DNA of 64,000 nucleotides from Candidatus Fukatsuia symbiotica (GTDB lineage Bacteria; Pseudomonadota; Gammaproteobacteria; Enterobacterales; Enterobacteriaceae): NCBI RefSeq assembly GCF_003122425.1, contig NZ_CP021659.1, positions 1,736,001 to 1,800,000 of the forward strand, read 5' to 3'. Shown piece by piece: positions 43,800 to 53,626 of this stretch (position 1 is its first letter; each line of letters starts with the position of its first letter). The notes under the pieces were generated by a model. It saw only the letters and a program-made list of their open reading frames with translations, ran no database searches and was not told where the DNA came from. The position numbers and the translations under genes were made by a program.

Positions 43800-43877
43800 T
43801 GTATTCACTCCTGCTAACTCTTTCGGTTAGGCACCATGTTACACGATCTAATACAGTTAATCCTTTTCAACATAGAG

Positions 43878-44324
43878 CTAACTGTTTTCAGTTTCTTTAA
43901 CCTCGAGTAGCGGCACGATCAACATATCGACCGGCAAGGAGTTGATCAGCTCACGAGCGGAAGATACAAACTTACTCCAGACGTCTTGATGGTGACCACA
44001 CAAGACTAAATCTATACGGCATTCTTCAATAATCTTAACCAAAGCCGACACCAAACTACCACTGGCGTTTCGTGTTTGTTCGATAGGATAACCTGCCTCG
44101 TCCGCTAATTGCTTTAATGCATCATCAGTTTTTTCAGAAATAGACTCTTGCATATCACCAATATGTACGTCCATTAGGCTGGAGGAAAGCGCTGTATAGT
44201 TAACATTTACGTGGACAAGAGAAATTTTTGCATCATAGGGTCTGGCGATAGAAACGGCTTTCTCCACTAACATTTTACTCTCGGAAGAAAGGTCAACCGC
44301 AATCAAAATATGTTTATAAGCCAT
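43878..44324 (-). CDS. uspA: Universal stress protein A
   Basis: 148 residues (E. coli 144). [42 protein letters not shown] and DMLIVPL follow UspA closely. UspA-type proteins lack the ATP-binding G-2X-G-9X-G signature, and it is absent here. In E. coli uspB lies between uspA and pitA; only 58 bp remain here and uspB is gone. Confidence 0.95.
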   Translation of the reverse strand: MAYKHILIAVDLSSESKMLVEKAVSIARPYDAKISLVHVNVNYTALSSSLMDVHIGDMQESISEKTDDALKQLADEAGYPIEQTRNASGSLVSALVKIIEECRIDLVLCGHHQDVWSKFVSSARELINSLPVDMLIVPLLEVKETENS

Positions 44325-44360
44325 ATATCTATTCCTTCCATAAAATTAAGTGAACATCGC

Positions 44361-44386
44361 TCATTACGATTTCGAATAGGCTCTAA
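44361..44386 (+). repeat. Dispersed repeat family A, partial copy
   Basis: ACGATTTCGAATAGGCTCTA at the pitA 3' end, matching the distal part of the 11443-11501 copy. Confidence 0.5.
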
Positions 44387-45894
44387 AGGAACATCAACGC
44401 TATCCAATATAATGTTCCAGAAAGCACGATAGAAATCGGCAAGGTCAAAATCCAGGCTAGTGTAATGTTTTTCACCGTCTTATTTTGTAAGCCACTACCA
44501 CCGACTAGCATAGTACCTGCAACCGCCGAAGAAAGTACTTGAGTGGTGGAAACCGGCATACCTGTATAACTAGCAATGCCGATGGAAACCGCTGCCGTCA
44601 TTTGTGCCGAAACACCTTGGGCGTAGGTCATGCCTTTTTTACCGATCTTTTCACCGATAGTTACCGCAACACGTTTCCAGCCGATCATTGTTCCCAACGA
44701 AAGCGCCAAAGCGACGGCGACGACGATCCAGGTGGGAGCATATTCCACCGTTTCGAGTAAATCTTTACGCAGATCATGCAAAAAACGCCGATTTTCAGCA
44801 CTGGTCTCAGGTGATTTAGCGGCGATGGCTGCGGTTTCCGCTGCGCACAGCAGCAAACGACGCATACGACCGCGTTGATCTGCATTCAGTCGATCATAAC
44901 TTTGCAAATTATTCAATAAGGTAGCTGCATGGTCAAGTGCCAGAATAACCGAGACGCTGTCGCAGTGAAATTGCGTCGTGGTATTCACTGCTGTATTCAC
45001 TGTGGTTGGAGTCGGAAGAGGAGTCAAGAGCTTGGGTTCGATAGCCGGAGCTAACTCGGTACTATGCTGCCGATAATATTGTTGCAGATTAGTCACCGCA
45101 TTACGTGTACGTGCAATATCGTAACTGGTGGCGTTCATATCCACGATGAACCCCATCGGTGCAATACCGATTAATACTAGCATAATCAGACCAATCCCTT
45201 TCTGACCATCATTAGCACCATGAGAAAAACTAACGCCGATAGCGGAAACGATCAAGGCGATACGTGTCCAAAAAGGTGGCTTACGTTTGCCGTCTTTTTT
45301 TTCACGTTCGGTAGGTGTTAAATGAATACGTTGGCGTTTCTTCGTTCCGCTCCAATAACGGCGTAGTAGAAATACCATCAGGCCCGCGATAATCAACCCT
45401 ACCAAAGGGGATAAAATCAACGACAAAAAGATCTGTATCATCTTGGGAACATTTAATGCGTCGACAATCGATGCACTGGTTATCAAGGCATTAGTTAATC
45501 CTACACCAATGATAGAACCAATCAGTGTATGCGAGCTGGAAGCAGGTATACCAAAATACCAAGTACCAAGATTCCAGATAATCGCTGCCAGTAGCATAGA
45601 AAAAACCATCGCTAGCCCGTGGGCTGAGCCCACATTGAGTAGCAAATCGGTCGGCAGCAAATGAACAATAGCATAAGCGACACTTAAACCACCCAGCATC
45701 ACGCCAAGAAAGTTAAATATCCCCGCCATGACAACAGCAACTTGCGAACGTACCGCACGAGTATATATCACTGTTGCAACAGCATTAGCGGTATCATGAA
45801 AACCGTTAATGGCTTCATAAAATAGTACAAAAAACAGAGCAAGAACCAACATTAGGCCAGTATGGAAATCAAGACCAGCAAAAAGATGCAGCAT
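44383..45894 (-). CDS. pitA: Low-affinity inorganic phosphate transporter Pit
   Basis: 503 residues (E. coli 499). Metal-phosphate:proton symporter. Family repeats [17 protein letters not shown] near residue 32 and [17 protein letters not shown] near 225; a long cytoplasmic loop about residues 255-385 and C-terminal membrane segments. Neighbour of uspA as in E. coli. Distinction between PitA and PitB rests on that context. Confidence 0.94.
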   Translation of the reverse strand: MLHLFAGLDFHTGLMLVLALFFVLFYEAINGFHDTANAVATVIYTRAVRSQVAVVMAGIFNFLGVMLGGLSVAYAIVHLLPTDLLLNVGSAHGLAMVFSMLLAAIIWNLGTWYFGIPASSSHTLIGSIIGVGLTNALITSASIVDALNVPKMIQIFLSLILSPLVGLIIAGLMVFLLRRYWSGTKKRQRIHLTPTEREKKDGKRKPPFWTRIALIVSAIGVSFSHGANDGQKGIGLIMLVLIGIAPMGFIVDMNATSYDIARTRNAVTNLQQYYRQHSTELAPAIEPKLLTPLPTPTTVNTAVNTTTQFHCDSVSVILALDHAATLLNNLQSYDRLNADQRGRMRRLLLCAAETAAIAAKSPETSAENRRFLHDLRKDLLETVEYAPTWIVVAVALALSLGTMIGWKRVAVTIGEKIGKKGMTYAQGVSAQMTAAVSIGIASYTGMPVSTTQVLSSAVAGTMLVGGSGLQNKTVKNITLAWILTLPISIVLSGTLYWIALMFL

Positions 45895-46103
45895 ATAATG
45901 TTACGCCATTTTTGGACATCAACGCATTCCATTATCTGCGACAATGGGGGTTAGGGAAAAGAAAAATATAACCTTTTTTTTCTTTAGCTCGGCTCCTCGT
46001 CACTTTATATGGAATATCTATATTTTATATCAATAAGTTACCTTATTTTTATCTCATTGCTATTTTTTAACGTGCTCCAAAAATCAACATCCTTTGCTGC
46101 CAT

Positions 46104-47096
46104 TTAATCGATAAAATTTTGCTGCCATACGGTCAATGTCTTTGGCATCTTATTTTTATCCGTAGAAACATTACTCCAATAATTTACCTTTAATTCTCCC
46201 AAACGATCAGGTTCAACACAGGCTGCCCATATTTTTCCACCGGGCGTATACATAATAATCGCCGCCTGTTTATTTGCCATCCCCCTCACCCATAATGACA
46301 ATACTTTCGCACCCATATTATCCAAATCATTACTGTAAACATAAACATTTGCTGTTTTAACGAAACGGCTATAGTAATCACTTACCAATTGCTTGAACAG
46401 TTTATCCAAATATTCTTCAGTAAAAATACCAAGAGAAAATAATGTGGCTTCAGACCGCGGATCTTTATCCGCATGAGTATAATGTCCGTCAATAAAAACA
46501 TCTTTCGGCATCGACAATTGACAGCCCCAATCAGCATTGCTATAAACCTCAATAGAAGCATTTTTCAGCGGGATCAACAGTAACTGACAATCGCTGGTAT
46601 CGGCGATATGATTAACAATACCTAAGCCTGCTGTTTTCCGGATCTCAGCCCGATAGCTGCCATGATTAATTCCTGCCCAAATATTGCTGTTCATACAAGC
46701 TGTCCACTGGCTCACTTCATTAATCTGTATGTTGCCACCACTGCCATTAGTCGCGGTTAAATTCCACCAATTACCTGCCCAGTCAAATTTGTCATCAACA
46801 TCGGAAAGTAAAGCGATCCCCTGATAATAAGCCCGTTCAATGCAACCATCAGTGGTACAACTATTACGTACTTTCAACCAATCTAAATGTTGCTGGTAAA
46901 CTTCTTGTGTATTTTTATTAACAAGAACTTTTTGGTAAATATCATAGAGTACATCATTTAACCATCGTAAATTATCATTATTACATATTGTATATTCGAC
47001 CGGCGTCGATACACTTTGACAAGGCATAGCAAGAGCAGAATATGAAATAAGGCCATAAAATAGCCAACATACTAAATGGAAATAAACAATCTTCAT
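46104..47096 (-). CDS. Secreted protein with N-terminal LprI/DUF1311-like domain
   Basis: 330 residues. Signal peptide at residues 1-23 (CWLFYGLISYSALA). The next ~60 residues fit the LprI-like pattern found in lysozyme-inhibitor-type periplasmic proteins: CQSVSTPVEYTICNNDNLRWLNDVLYDIYQ, then WLKVRNSCTTDGCIERAYYQ. The remaining 240 residues are not recognised; they hold paired cysteines and aromatic-rich segments (WAGNWWNLTATNGSGG). Probably periplasmic. Flanks are A+T rich (spacer 45895-46103 has nothing else). Function unknown. Confidence 0.75.
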   Translation of the reverse strand: MKIVYFHLVCWLFYGLISYSALAMPCQSVSTPVEYTICNNDNLRWLNDVLYDIYQKVLVNKNTQEVYQQHLDWLKVRNSCTTDGCIERAYYQGIALLSDVDDKFDWAGNWWNLTATNGSGGNIQINEVSQWTACMNSNIWAGINHGSYRAEIRKTAGLGIVNHIADTSDCQLLLIPLKNASIEVYSNADWGCQLSMPKDVFIDGHYTHADKDPRSEATLFSLGIFTEEYLDKLFKQLVSDYYSRFVKTANVYVYSNDLDNMGAKVLSLWVRGMANKQAAIIMYTPGGKIWAACVEPDRLGELKVNYWSNVSTDKNKMPKTLTVWQQNFID

Positions 47097-47202
47097 ATTT
47101 TTATAAGCCTAATGAAAATAGGTCAAAAATTAAGTAGCATTACAATGACAGTGCATTCTACTCCATCTCTTATAATAAACATACCTTCTCAAATAAGGAA
47201 CG

Positions 47203-48023
47203 ATGATGAATACTAATATCAACAAAGATACTCAGTTATGTATTTCCCTGGCTGGAAATCCAGGAAATTTCGGCACCCGGTTCCATAATTTTCTTTATGA
47301 AAAATTAGCGCTTAATTATATCTACAAAGCCTTTACCACCACCGATATCGAGGCTGCCGTAAATGGTATACGCGCTCTAGGTATCCGAGGTTGCGCGGTA
47401 TCGATGCCATTTAAAGAAAGCTGTATTCCTTTTTTAGATCAATTGGATAATTCAGCCAAAGCGATTGGATCTGTCAATACTATTGTTAATAATAATGGCT
47501 GTTTGCACGGTTATAACACCGATTATATTGCAGTCGTTGAACTGCTTAAAAAACACCAGATACCGACGGAAACATCATTTATACTGCAAGGTAGTGGAGG
47601 AATGGCTAAAGCCGTGACGGCGGCATTGCGAGATAGCGGTTTCAGGCGAGGACACATTGTTGCGCGCAATCAATCAACGGGGAAGACCTTGGCACAACAT
47701 TACAATTATCAATGGCAGCCAGAGGTGGGGCTCTGACTGCCGAGATGTTGATAAATGCTACCCCTATGGGGATGGCAACCAGTACAACAGCAACATCATT
47801 GGCTTTTACCGAGCTGACGATGAAGAATGCACAGACAATCTTTGATGTGGTTGCTAACGAAACGCCGTTGCTCAGCTACGCTGGACAACATAATAAGCGT
47901 ATCATCAGTGGCAGCGAAGTGATCGCTATTCAAGCACGAGAGCAATTTGCACTCTACACTGGTGTACGCCCCAGTGATCTCTTCGTTGATCAAGCTACCG
48001 CTCACGCTCAGAAACTGGCATAG
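47203..48023 (+). pseudogene. Shikimate 5-dehydrogenase-like protein (HI0607/SDH-L type); one -1 frameshift
   Basis: AroE paralogue of the SDH-L type, with NKDTQLCISLAGNPGNFGTRFHN at the N-terminus, CAVSMPFKESC, SVNTIVNNNGCLHGYNTDYIA and QGSGGMAKAV for the cofactor. Repaired length is about 273 residues. The frame breaks at GAGGTGGGG: four G (47727-47730) where five would continue as VGALTAEMLINATPMGM. The downstream half is otherwise clean. A single lesion in a G run, so status is uncertain. Its 3' end overlaps the convergent metallopeptidase gene by 16 bp. Confidence 0.85.
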
Positions 48024-49831
48024 GAACCCTGTGGTTCTTTGTCAGGAAAATGATGCATTGAGTTCATTAGACGAGAGACATCTGCCCGTGGTAACCGGGT
48101 ATTATAGTAAGTAGGAGTAGACGAATCTGACTGTTCCACGAGCATGCCTGAAAAATACTCATTGCTTAAAAGATCTTCACTACCCGGTTGTGGGTCAACT
48201 TTTTGCGTTATTAACAGGGGTTGTGGCACGGGCACCCTGTTATCACTGGATGACACAGTAACATTACCTTTTACCTGTGAGCTGGTTTGTACCCAATGTG
48301 AAAATCCTCCTCCATGTTGAATTTTATCTGCTTCACTGTCATAAATATCCTGCATCATTTGCTTAAAATAAAGGTGACCATCCAGCGTTTTTCCATCTTC
48401 TGTTGCAGCGTAAAGCAAGTTGTCCATAAAGTCTGGGTAATTCTGTTCAAGATAGGCAATGACCGTGATACCTGTTTTATAAGGATCAATCTTTCCTTTG
48501 ATTATTTTCTCTAAAGAATAATTTTTATATTCATCTTCAACCAGATTTGTAAAATCAGCGATGTTGTCCCCTTCTGTCAGAAGTGTAGTATATTCTGCTA
48601 AACCTTTCATGAGAACTTTTCCAATATCTAGCCTAGCCGTCAAGCAAAAGGTTAATGCATGAATAAACTCGTGTTTTATAATATAGTTATAACGCCAGTA
48701 ATCCCATTCTCCATTAGCATCACGCTGGACGTTGCCATAATACAAATACATGTTGCTAATATAATTGTTATCAGATATTTCCGTTAAATCAAAACCAGAA
48801 ATAGTATCATCATAGGTAAGGTTTAAATAATCTTGATAAATTGCAGAATCTTCAAATAAAAACAGTCTGAAATTAGCAATATTTCCATAGACTTTAAATG
48901 GGTTATTGTCCTTTTTTATTCCAAAAATATCATTGAATGTTTTTACCGTATTTTCTAATGCCTTTAGAAGCTCTTTATTATTGAGGATGCCCTCTCTATT
49001 TTTATCTTGGGAATTTTCAGAAGATCTATTATGAAATAGATCAATATTAAAATTTAATTCGTTAGTGCCTGTAACAACCGTAGGATCATCACTTGTTCCA
49101 TCAATTTTTATATTGATTCTCCCTTGAAAATCTAAGATTATTTTCTTCTTAAAGTGATTGCCCGATCGGGTGTCTTCCTGTTTTTTTACTAATCCTTTTA
49201 ATTCATCCTCTGTTGGCGGTGTAATACCATATTCATCATATCTTTTTATAATTTCGTCAATATCAAGATTAGTATGCACCAACTCTTCAGAGATCCCCTC
49301 ATACAATGTATTGTATTCGGTGTATGTATATTCACTATTACAAAGCTTTTTATAGATAAACTTATAATAAATATCAGAATCAACAATATAATCTTGATGG
49401 CTACAATTAGCTATTGACTCTGCCTCTATCTCTATATAGGAAGCCACAATATTCACTTTATTGGAAAGATATTCATGTTGATCATTTCTTATTGTATTCC
49501 TTTGATAATCAATATAATTTTTTCTAGTTTCTTTCGGTATTAAAGTCAGTAGCTCATCCATATTAAATACTGGAATATTATTTATTTCACAGTGATTATT
49601 TATTTCCAGAATAGTAAAAGATCTTTTCATCATTTCTTCATAAATGTTAAAATACAATAAATTGAACTGTTTAACTGAATAATCGAAATGAGCTGCTTTT
49701 TCGCAAATTAATTTATAAAAAGCATGATCATTTGTGATTTTCACCTCGGCAATAGAATCATTGACTACCCTGATTCCGTTAGTTTTTTTTAATAAATTTT
49801 GTATAATTCGACTCTTATTTTTATTAGACAT
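48008..49831 (-). CDS. Zinc metallopeptidase, M9 (collagenase)-like, with duplicated N-terminal module
   Basis: 607 residues. The gluzincin centre is clear: HEFIH (His387, Glu388, His391) and GLAEY 22 residues on (Glu413). This spacing and the sequence around it (YNYIIKHEFIHALTF, MKGLAEYTTLL) resemble bacterial M9 collagenases. Residues 36-101 and 153-218 align without gaps (20 identities in 66: shared YK.I..K, N.LY..I.EE, DEL), so the N-terminal module is duplicated. A third segment (about 310-380) precedes the active site. The C-terminus is Ser/Pro-rich and polar. There is no Sec signal, unlike secreted collagenases, so either export by another route or a cytoplasmic role is implied. Very A+T rich; probably acquired. 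Confidence 0.8.
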   Translation of the reverse strand: MSNKNKSRIIQNLLKKTNGIRVVNDSIAEVKITNDHAFYKLICEKAAHFDYSVKQFNLLYFNIYEEMMKRSFTILEINNHCEINNIPVFNMDELLTLIPKETRKNYIDYQRNTIRNDQHEYLSNKVNIVASYIEIEAESIANCSHQDYIVDSDIYYKFIYKKLCNSEYTYTEYNTLYEGISEELVHTNLDIDEIIKRYDEYGITPPTEDELKGLVKKQEDTRSGNHFKKKIILDFQGRINIKIDGTSDDPTVVTGTNELNFNIDLFHNRSSENSQDKNREGILNNKELLKALENTVKTFNDIFGIKKDNNPFKVYGNIANFRLFLFEDSAIYQDYLNLTYDDTISGFDLTEISDNNYISNMYLYYGNVQRDANGEWDYWRYNYIIKHEFIHALTFCLTARLDIGKVLMKGLAEYTTLLTEGDNIADFTNLVEDEYKNYSLEKIIKGKIDPYKTGITVIAYLEQNYPDFMDNLLYAATEDGKTLDGHLYFKQMMQDIYDSEADKIQHGGGFSHWVQTSSQVKGNVTVSSSDNRVPVPQPLLITQKVDPQPGSEDLLSNEYFSGMLVEQSDSSTPTYYNTRLPRADVSRLMNSMHHFPDKEPQGSYASF

Positions 49832-50016
49832 ATTTCCCTCGTGATTTATTTTTATTTTTATTTTTATTTTTCAAGCCTATAATTTACATATTAATATTGA
49901 AATTATCATATAAAATATTATAAATTATAATATTTTATACTAATTTATATTTTGTAGAGAAATAGCAGTAGTTCATTCCACGAGAGAAATGATGAACGGG
50001 AAAAAATATTACTTGT

Positions 50017-50745
50017 TTACAGCGGGGTCTGTGCCGCTATTTCTTCATCTAATTGCTTTATTTTTAGTAACATGAGATTACGGCAATGATCAGTTAGTTC
50101 ACGTACCTGCTCCTTACTGTAACAACGTGTATCAATCGGCGGCATGATTTCAACGATCACCCGCCCATTAGACCAGCGATTTAAATTAATGTTACCGTGA
50201 GTATTGGAAACACAAATTGGCACAATAGGCACACCGGCAGCAATGGCGGCATGGAAAGCGCCAGTTTTGAAGGGTAGCAGGCCTCGCCCACGACTACGGG
50301 TTCCTTCAGGAAACATCAAAATGGAAAGCTTTCTTTTTTTAACTTGATCCACCACTTGAGCTATGGTGCCGTGCGCCCTCGTCCGATTGTCACGATCTAT
50401 CAGTAAATTACCGGTTAACCAATATATTGGCCCAAATAAGGGGATCCACAGCAAACTTTTTTTGCCGACGGTGACACTACCAAGAGGGGTGACTTTTGCC
50501 GTAGTGACCATATCATAGTTATTCTGGTGATTAGCAATGTAGATACAATTGTTACACTGAGCGGCTCCTTGTGGCATACGTTGTTCTACGGTGATACCAA
50601 ACAGCGTTGACATCCGACCAAATAAGCGCCCAAAACGAGCAACATGCTGAGGATCCCGTGGGCTAAACAAACAATAAAGGGAGCCAAAAACACAAATAAG
50701 AAGACAATACAAAATCGCCAGTAGCAGACGTAAAACTAATAACAT
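50017..50745 (-). CDS. plsC: 1-acyl-sn-glycerol-3-phosphate acyltransferase
   Basis: 242 residues. Makes phosphatidic acid. The acyltransferase motif is in ANHQNNYDMV (NH-X4-D), with FPEGTRSRGRGLLPFKTGAF for motif III and VPIVPICVSN for motif IV. An N-terminal membrane anchor is present (LLLAILYCLLICVFGSLYC). In E. coli plsC lies next to parC, so this location is rearranged. Confidence 0.94.
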   Translation of the reverse strand: MLLVLRLLLAILYCLLICVFGSLYCLFSPRDPQHVARFGRLFGRMSTLFGITVEQRMPQGAAQCNNCIYIANHQNNYDMVTTAKVTPLGSVTVGKKSLLWIPLFGPIYWLTGNLLIDRDNRTRAHGTIAQVVDQVKKRKLSILMFPEGTRSRGRGLLPFKTGAFHAAIAAGVPIVPICVSNTHGNINLNRWSNGRVIVEIMPPIDTRCYSKEQVRELTDHCRNLMLLKIKQLDEEIAAQTPL

Positions 50746-50756
50746 AACTTCCTCTT

Positions 50757-50810
50757 AGAACCTGTTCGAAATCTATTGTATTCGCTGATACTTCGTTAAA
50801 AATGTGCTCA
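50757..50810 (-). repeat. Dispersed repeat family A, inverted copy
   Basis: CCTGTTCGAAATCTATTGTA then TTCGCTGATACTTCGTTAAA then AATGTGCTCA; directly upstream of plsC. Confidence 0.6.
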
Positions 50811-51208
50811 ATATGTTCATTTACTGCCTGAAGTCATTAGTTTACCATTCAGCCTCCCCTCAAAGTAAACAGGTAAATAGCAAGAATTGTTTTTATTGAC
50901 GAGAACCACGTTAATTCAATATGGAATCGCTTGGCCAAACTGACGCTAAACCGATTGGCTGCTCAGTTATTGAATAGACTACGTTGTGAAATCTACCAGG
51001 TTGCTCGACTCATATCTCACACCTCGCTATAATGGCGCGTTTTATTTTTCCAAAATAGTTTCGGGAGACTTCTGATATCTGGGACACTCGGTTTTGTCAT
51101 GTGGTTGTCTCAGTTCTTAGAAAACGCTGACAATGTTAGCTTATATTGTTGTTTTTATGTAGGATTCTGTAGTTGACCGAACACTGTAATATTTTTGAGG
51201 TAAGCAAG
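50811..51208. other. Spacer upstream of tig
   Basis: About 400 bp. bolA, which precedes tig in E. coli, is absent. A -10-like TATAAT occurs in CTCGCTATAATGGCG near 51030 without a well-spaced -35. A short leader precedes the tig ribosome site. No other gene seen. Confidence 0.4.
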
Positions 51209-52509
51209 ATGCAAGTTTCTGTTGAAACCACTCAAGGACTTGGGCGGCGCATGACCATTACGATTATTGCTGGTGATATTGAAAAAGCAGTACAAAGCGA
51301 GCTGGCTAATAGGGCTAAGACTGTTCGTATCGATGGTTTCCGTAAAGGAAAGGTACCAATGAATATTGTCGAACGGCATTTCGGTTTTTCTGTTTCTCAG
51401 GATGTACTCAGTAAGCTGATGTCTCGCCATTTTGTTGAGGCGTTTGATCAAGAAAACATCAACCCTATTGGTTCACCGACTTATTTTCCAGGTGAATACA
51501 AAAAGGGACAAGATTTTACTTATTCAGTAGAATTTGAAGTCTGTCCGGTTATTGAGCTGAAAGGTCTAGAAAACATTACAATAGAACAACCGATTGTTAC
51601 CATCAGTAATGCAGATGTTGATAATATGTTAGAAACTTTGCGTAAACAACAAGCACGTTGGCAAGAAACAAAAGCGGCTGTACAGGCGGAAGATCAGGTC
51701 ACACTTGACTTTACCGGTTCTATTGACGGCACAGAGTTTGAGGGGGGACATGCATCTGGTTTCCTATTAGTGATCGGTGAAAATGACATGATCCCAGGCT
51801 TTGCTGAAAGTATCATCGGTCGTAAAGTCGACGAAAAATTTACCATAAAAGTGAATTTCCCTGAAGATTATCATGTTGAAAATCTGAAAGGTAAATTAGC
51901 TGAATTTGCTATCGACTTGAAAAAAGTTGAAAGACGGCAATTGCCAGAGTTGACGGAACAATTCATTAAAGATTTCGGCGTAGCTATGGTTCTTTGACTG
52001 GTTTACATGCTGAAGTCCGTAAAAATATGGAACGTGAGCTGAGAAGCACGATACGTAGCCGTGTTAAGGCTAAAGTTATCGAGGAATTGGCTAAGGCAAA
52101 TAAGATTGAAGTTCCAAAAACTTTGATTGCCAGCGAGGTTGATTCTCTTATCGAGCAATTCGTACAATTTGGCGGTGATGCCAAGCAAGTGACATCAGAA
52201 CAACGCAAACAGTTTGAAGACAAAGCTAAAAATAGAGTTGTTACCGGTTTACTGTTCGCTGAAGTGATCCAAAAAAATGAGCTGAAAGCCGATGAAGATC
52301 GTGTCAAGGAATTGATTAAAGAAATGGCATCTGCCTATGAAGATCCACAACAAGTCGTTAGCTTTTATAGCAATCAGAAAGAATTTATAAACAATATGCG
52401 TAATGTGGTTCTGGAAGAAAAAGTAGTAGAGACGATCCTGGCTACAGCCAAAGTAAGCGAAAAGGTAACCACCTTCAGTCAACTGATGAATCCGTCTGCT
52501 GTTGTATAA
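51209..52509 (+). pseudogene. tig: Trigger factor; one -1 frameshift
   Basis: Ribosome-bound chaperone. The N-terminal ribosome-docking signature [12 protein letters not shown], the PPIase domain ([17 protein letters not shown]) and the start of the C-terminal chaperone domain are in one frame from ATG 51209. The frame is lost at ...[19 protein letters not shown] lacks one G (GCT GAT GGT expected) between 51985 and 51986. After restoring it the rest runs [19 protein letters not shown] to MNPSAVV, total about 433 residues. This is one lesion in an otherwise clean, highly conserved gene. If real, the product is a truncated factor of about 262 residues with the docking and PPIase domains; the chaperone arms could be made separately from a start at 51994. 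Confidence 0.92.
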
Positions 52510-52565
52510 TATTTTTTAATGTATTTGACTAATTAATATTTAGTGTAAATGAATACTCAACCCAT

Positions 52566-52597
52566 CAAGCCCGTCGCCATTGGTTCCGGGTTTTTTT
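52566..52597 (+). terminator. tig terminator
   Basis: AAGCCCG / CGGGTTT stem with an intervening loop, ending in seven T; 57 bp after the tig stop. Confidence 0.7.
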
Positions 52598-52683
52598 GTT
52601 TGTCTCGTTAACCATTGGTCATTGCTGATTATCTCAAGTAGAATCGATGATCAGTGGTGTTAAAACTCTATTAGGAGACGATA

Positions 52684-53352
52684 ATGTCGTACAACAGAAA
52701 GCAAAATCAATTTGTACCGAACATGGCTCTTGTGCCAATGGTTGTAGAGCAGACTTCGCGTGGGGAACGTGCTTATGATATTTATTCGCGTTTATTGAAA
52801 GAACGCGTTATTTTTCTGACCGGTCAAGTTGAAGATCACATGGCCAATCTGATTGTAGCTCAGATGTTATTCTTGGAAGCCGAAAATCCAGAAAAGGATA
52901 TTTTTCTGTATATCAACTCACCAGGCGGCGTAATTACGGCGGGGATGTCTATTTATGACACCATGCAGTTTATCAAACCTGATGTCAGTACCATGTGTAT
53001 CGGGCAAGCGTGCTCAATGGGCGCTTTCCTGTTGACCGCTGGAGCAAAAGGCAAACGTTATTGTTTACCCAATTCTCGTGTGATGATTCACCAACCGTTG
53101 GGTGGTTATCAAGGTCAAGCCAGCGATATAGAAATTCATGCTCAAGAAATTTTAAAAGTAAAAACACGCATGAATGAACTTATGGCGAAACACACAGGTA
53201 AAACACTTAAAACAATAAAAAAAGATACAGAACGTGACCACTTTTTGTCTGCTGAAGAATCAGTAAAATACGGTTTAATAGACAGTGTATTAGATCATCG
53301 AGCTTTACCTGACACTAGTAGAACCAATAGTGTCAAAAAAAGTAAAAAATAA
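52684..53352 (+). CDS. clpP: ClpP protease subunit
   Basis: 222 residues (E. coli 207). Catalytic Ser in [11 protein letters not shown], His in [11 protein letters not shown], Asp in the DRDHFLS-type region. The residue before the catalytic Ser is Cys where E. coli has Ala. The C-terminus carries about 15 extra residues ending in a Lys-rich tail ([12 protein letters not shown]). AGGAG lies upstream of ATG 52684. Partner of ClpX downstream. Confidence 0.96.
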   Translation: MSYNRKQNQFVPNMALVPMVVEQTSRGERAYDIYSRLLKERVIFLTGQVEDHMANLIVAQMLFLEAENPEKDIFLYINSPGGVITAGMSIYDTMQFIKPDVSTMCIGQACSMGAFLLTAGAKGKRYCLPNSRVMIHQPLGGYQGQASDIEIHAQEILKVKTRMNELMAKHTGKTLKTIKKDTERDHFLSAEESVKYGLIDSVLDHRALPDTSRTNSVKKSKK

Positions 53353-53626
53353 TCTTCTTCGGCTGTTACAAGGTATGATCCGCCACGTATGTGTTGTGTA
53401 TTATGGCACCCTGACCAACGATTTATTTCGGCGATCCGATATACTGCAGTAAAAATGTTGTGGTACAAGTACTTTCCAGTACAAATCGCGGGTTATTTGA
53501 GCGGTATCAGCAGGATTAGCCGTCATGCTTTGTGATAATGCAATATTAAATGATAATTTGAACGATTACTTTGCTGCGGTGTTTATTCTGCGGTGGTAGG
53601 GACTAAAAAAAAGAAGAGGTTTATTG

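Noticed and set aside
44539-44878. Plus-strand frames opposite pitA
   Set aside because: Shadows of the conserved Pit transporter coding sequence.
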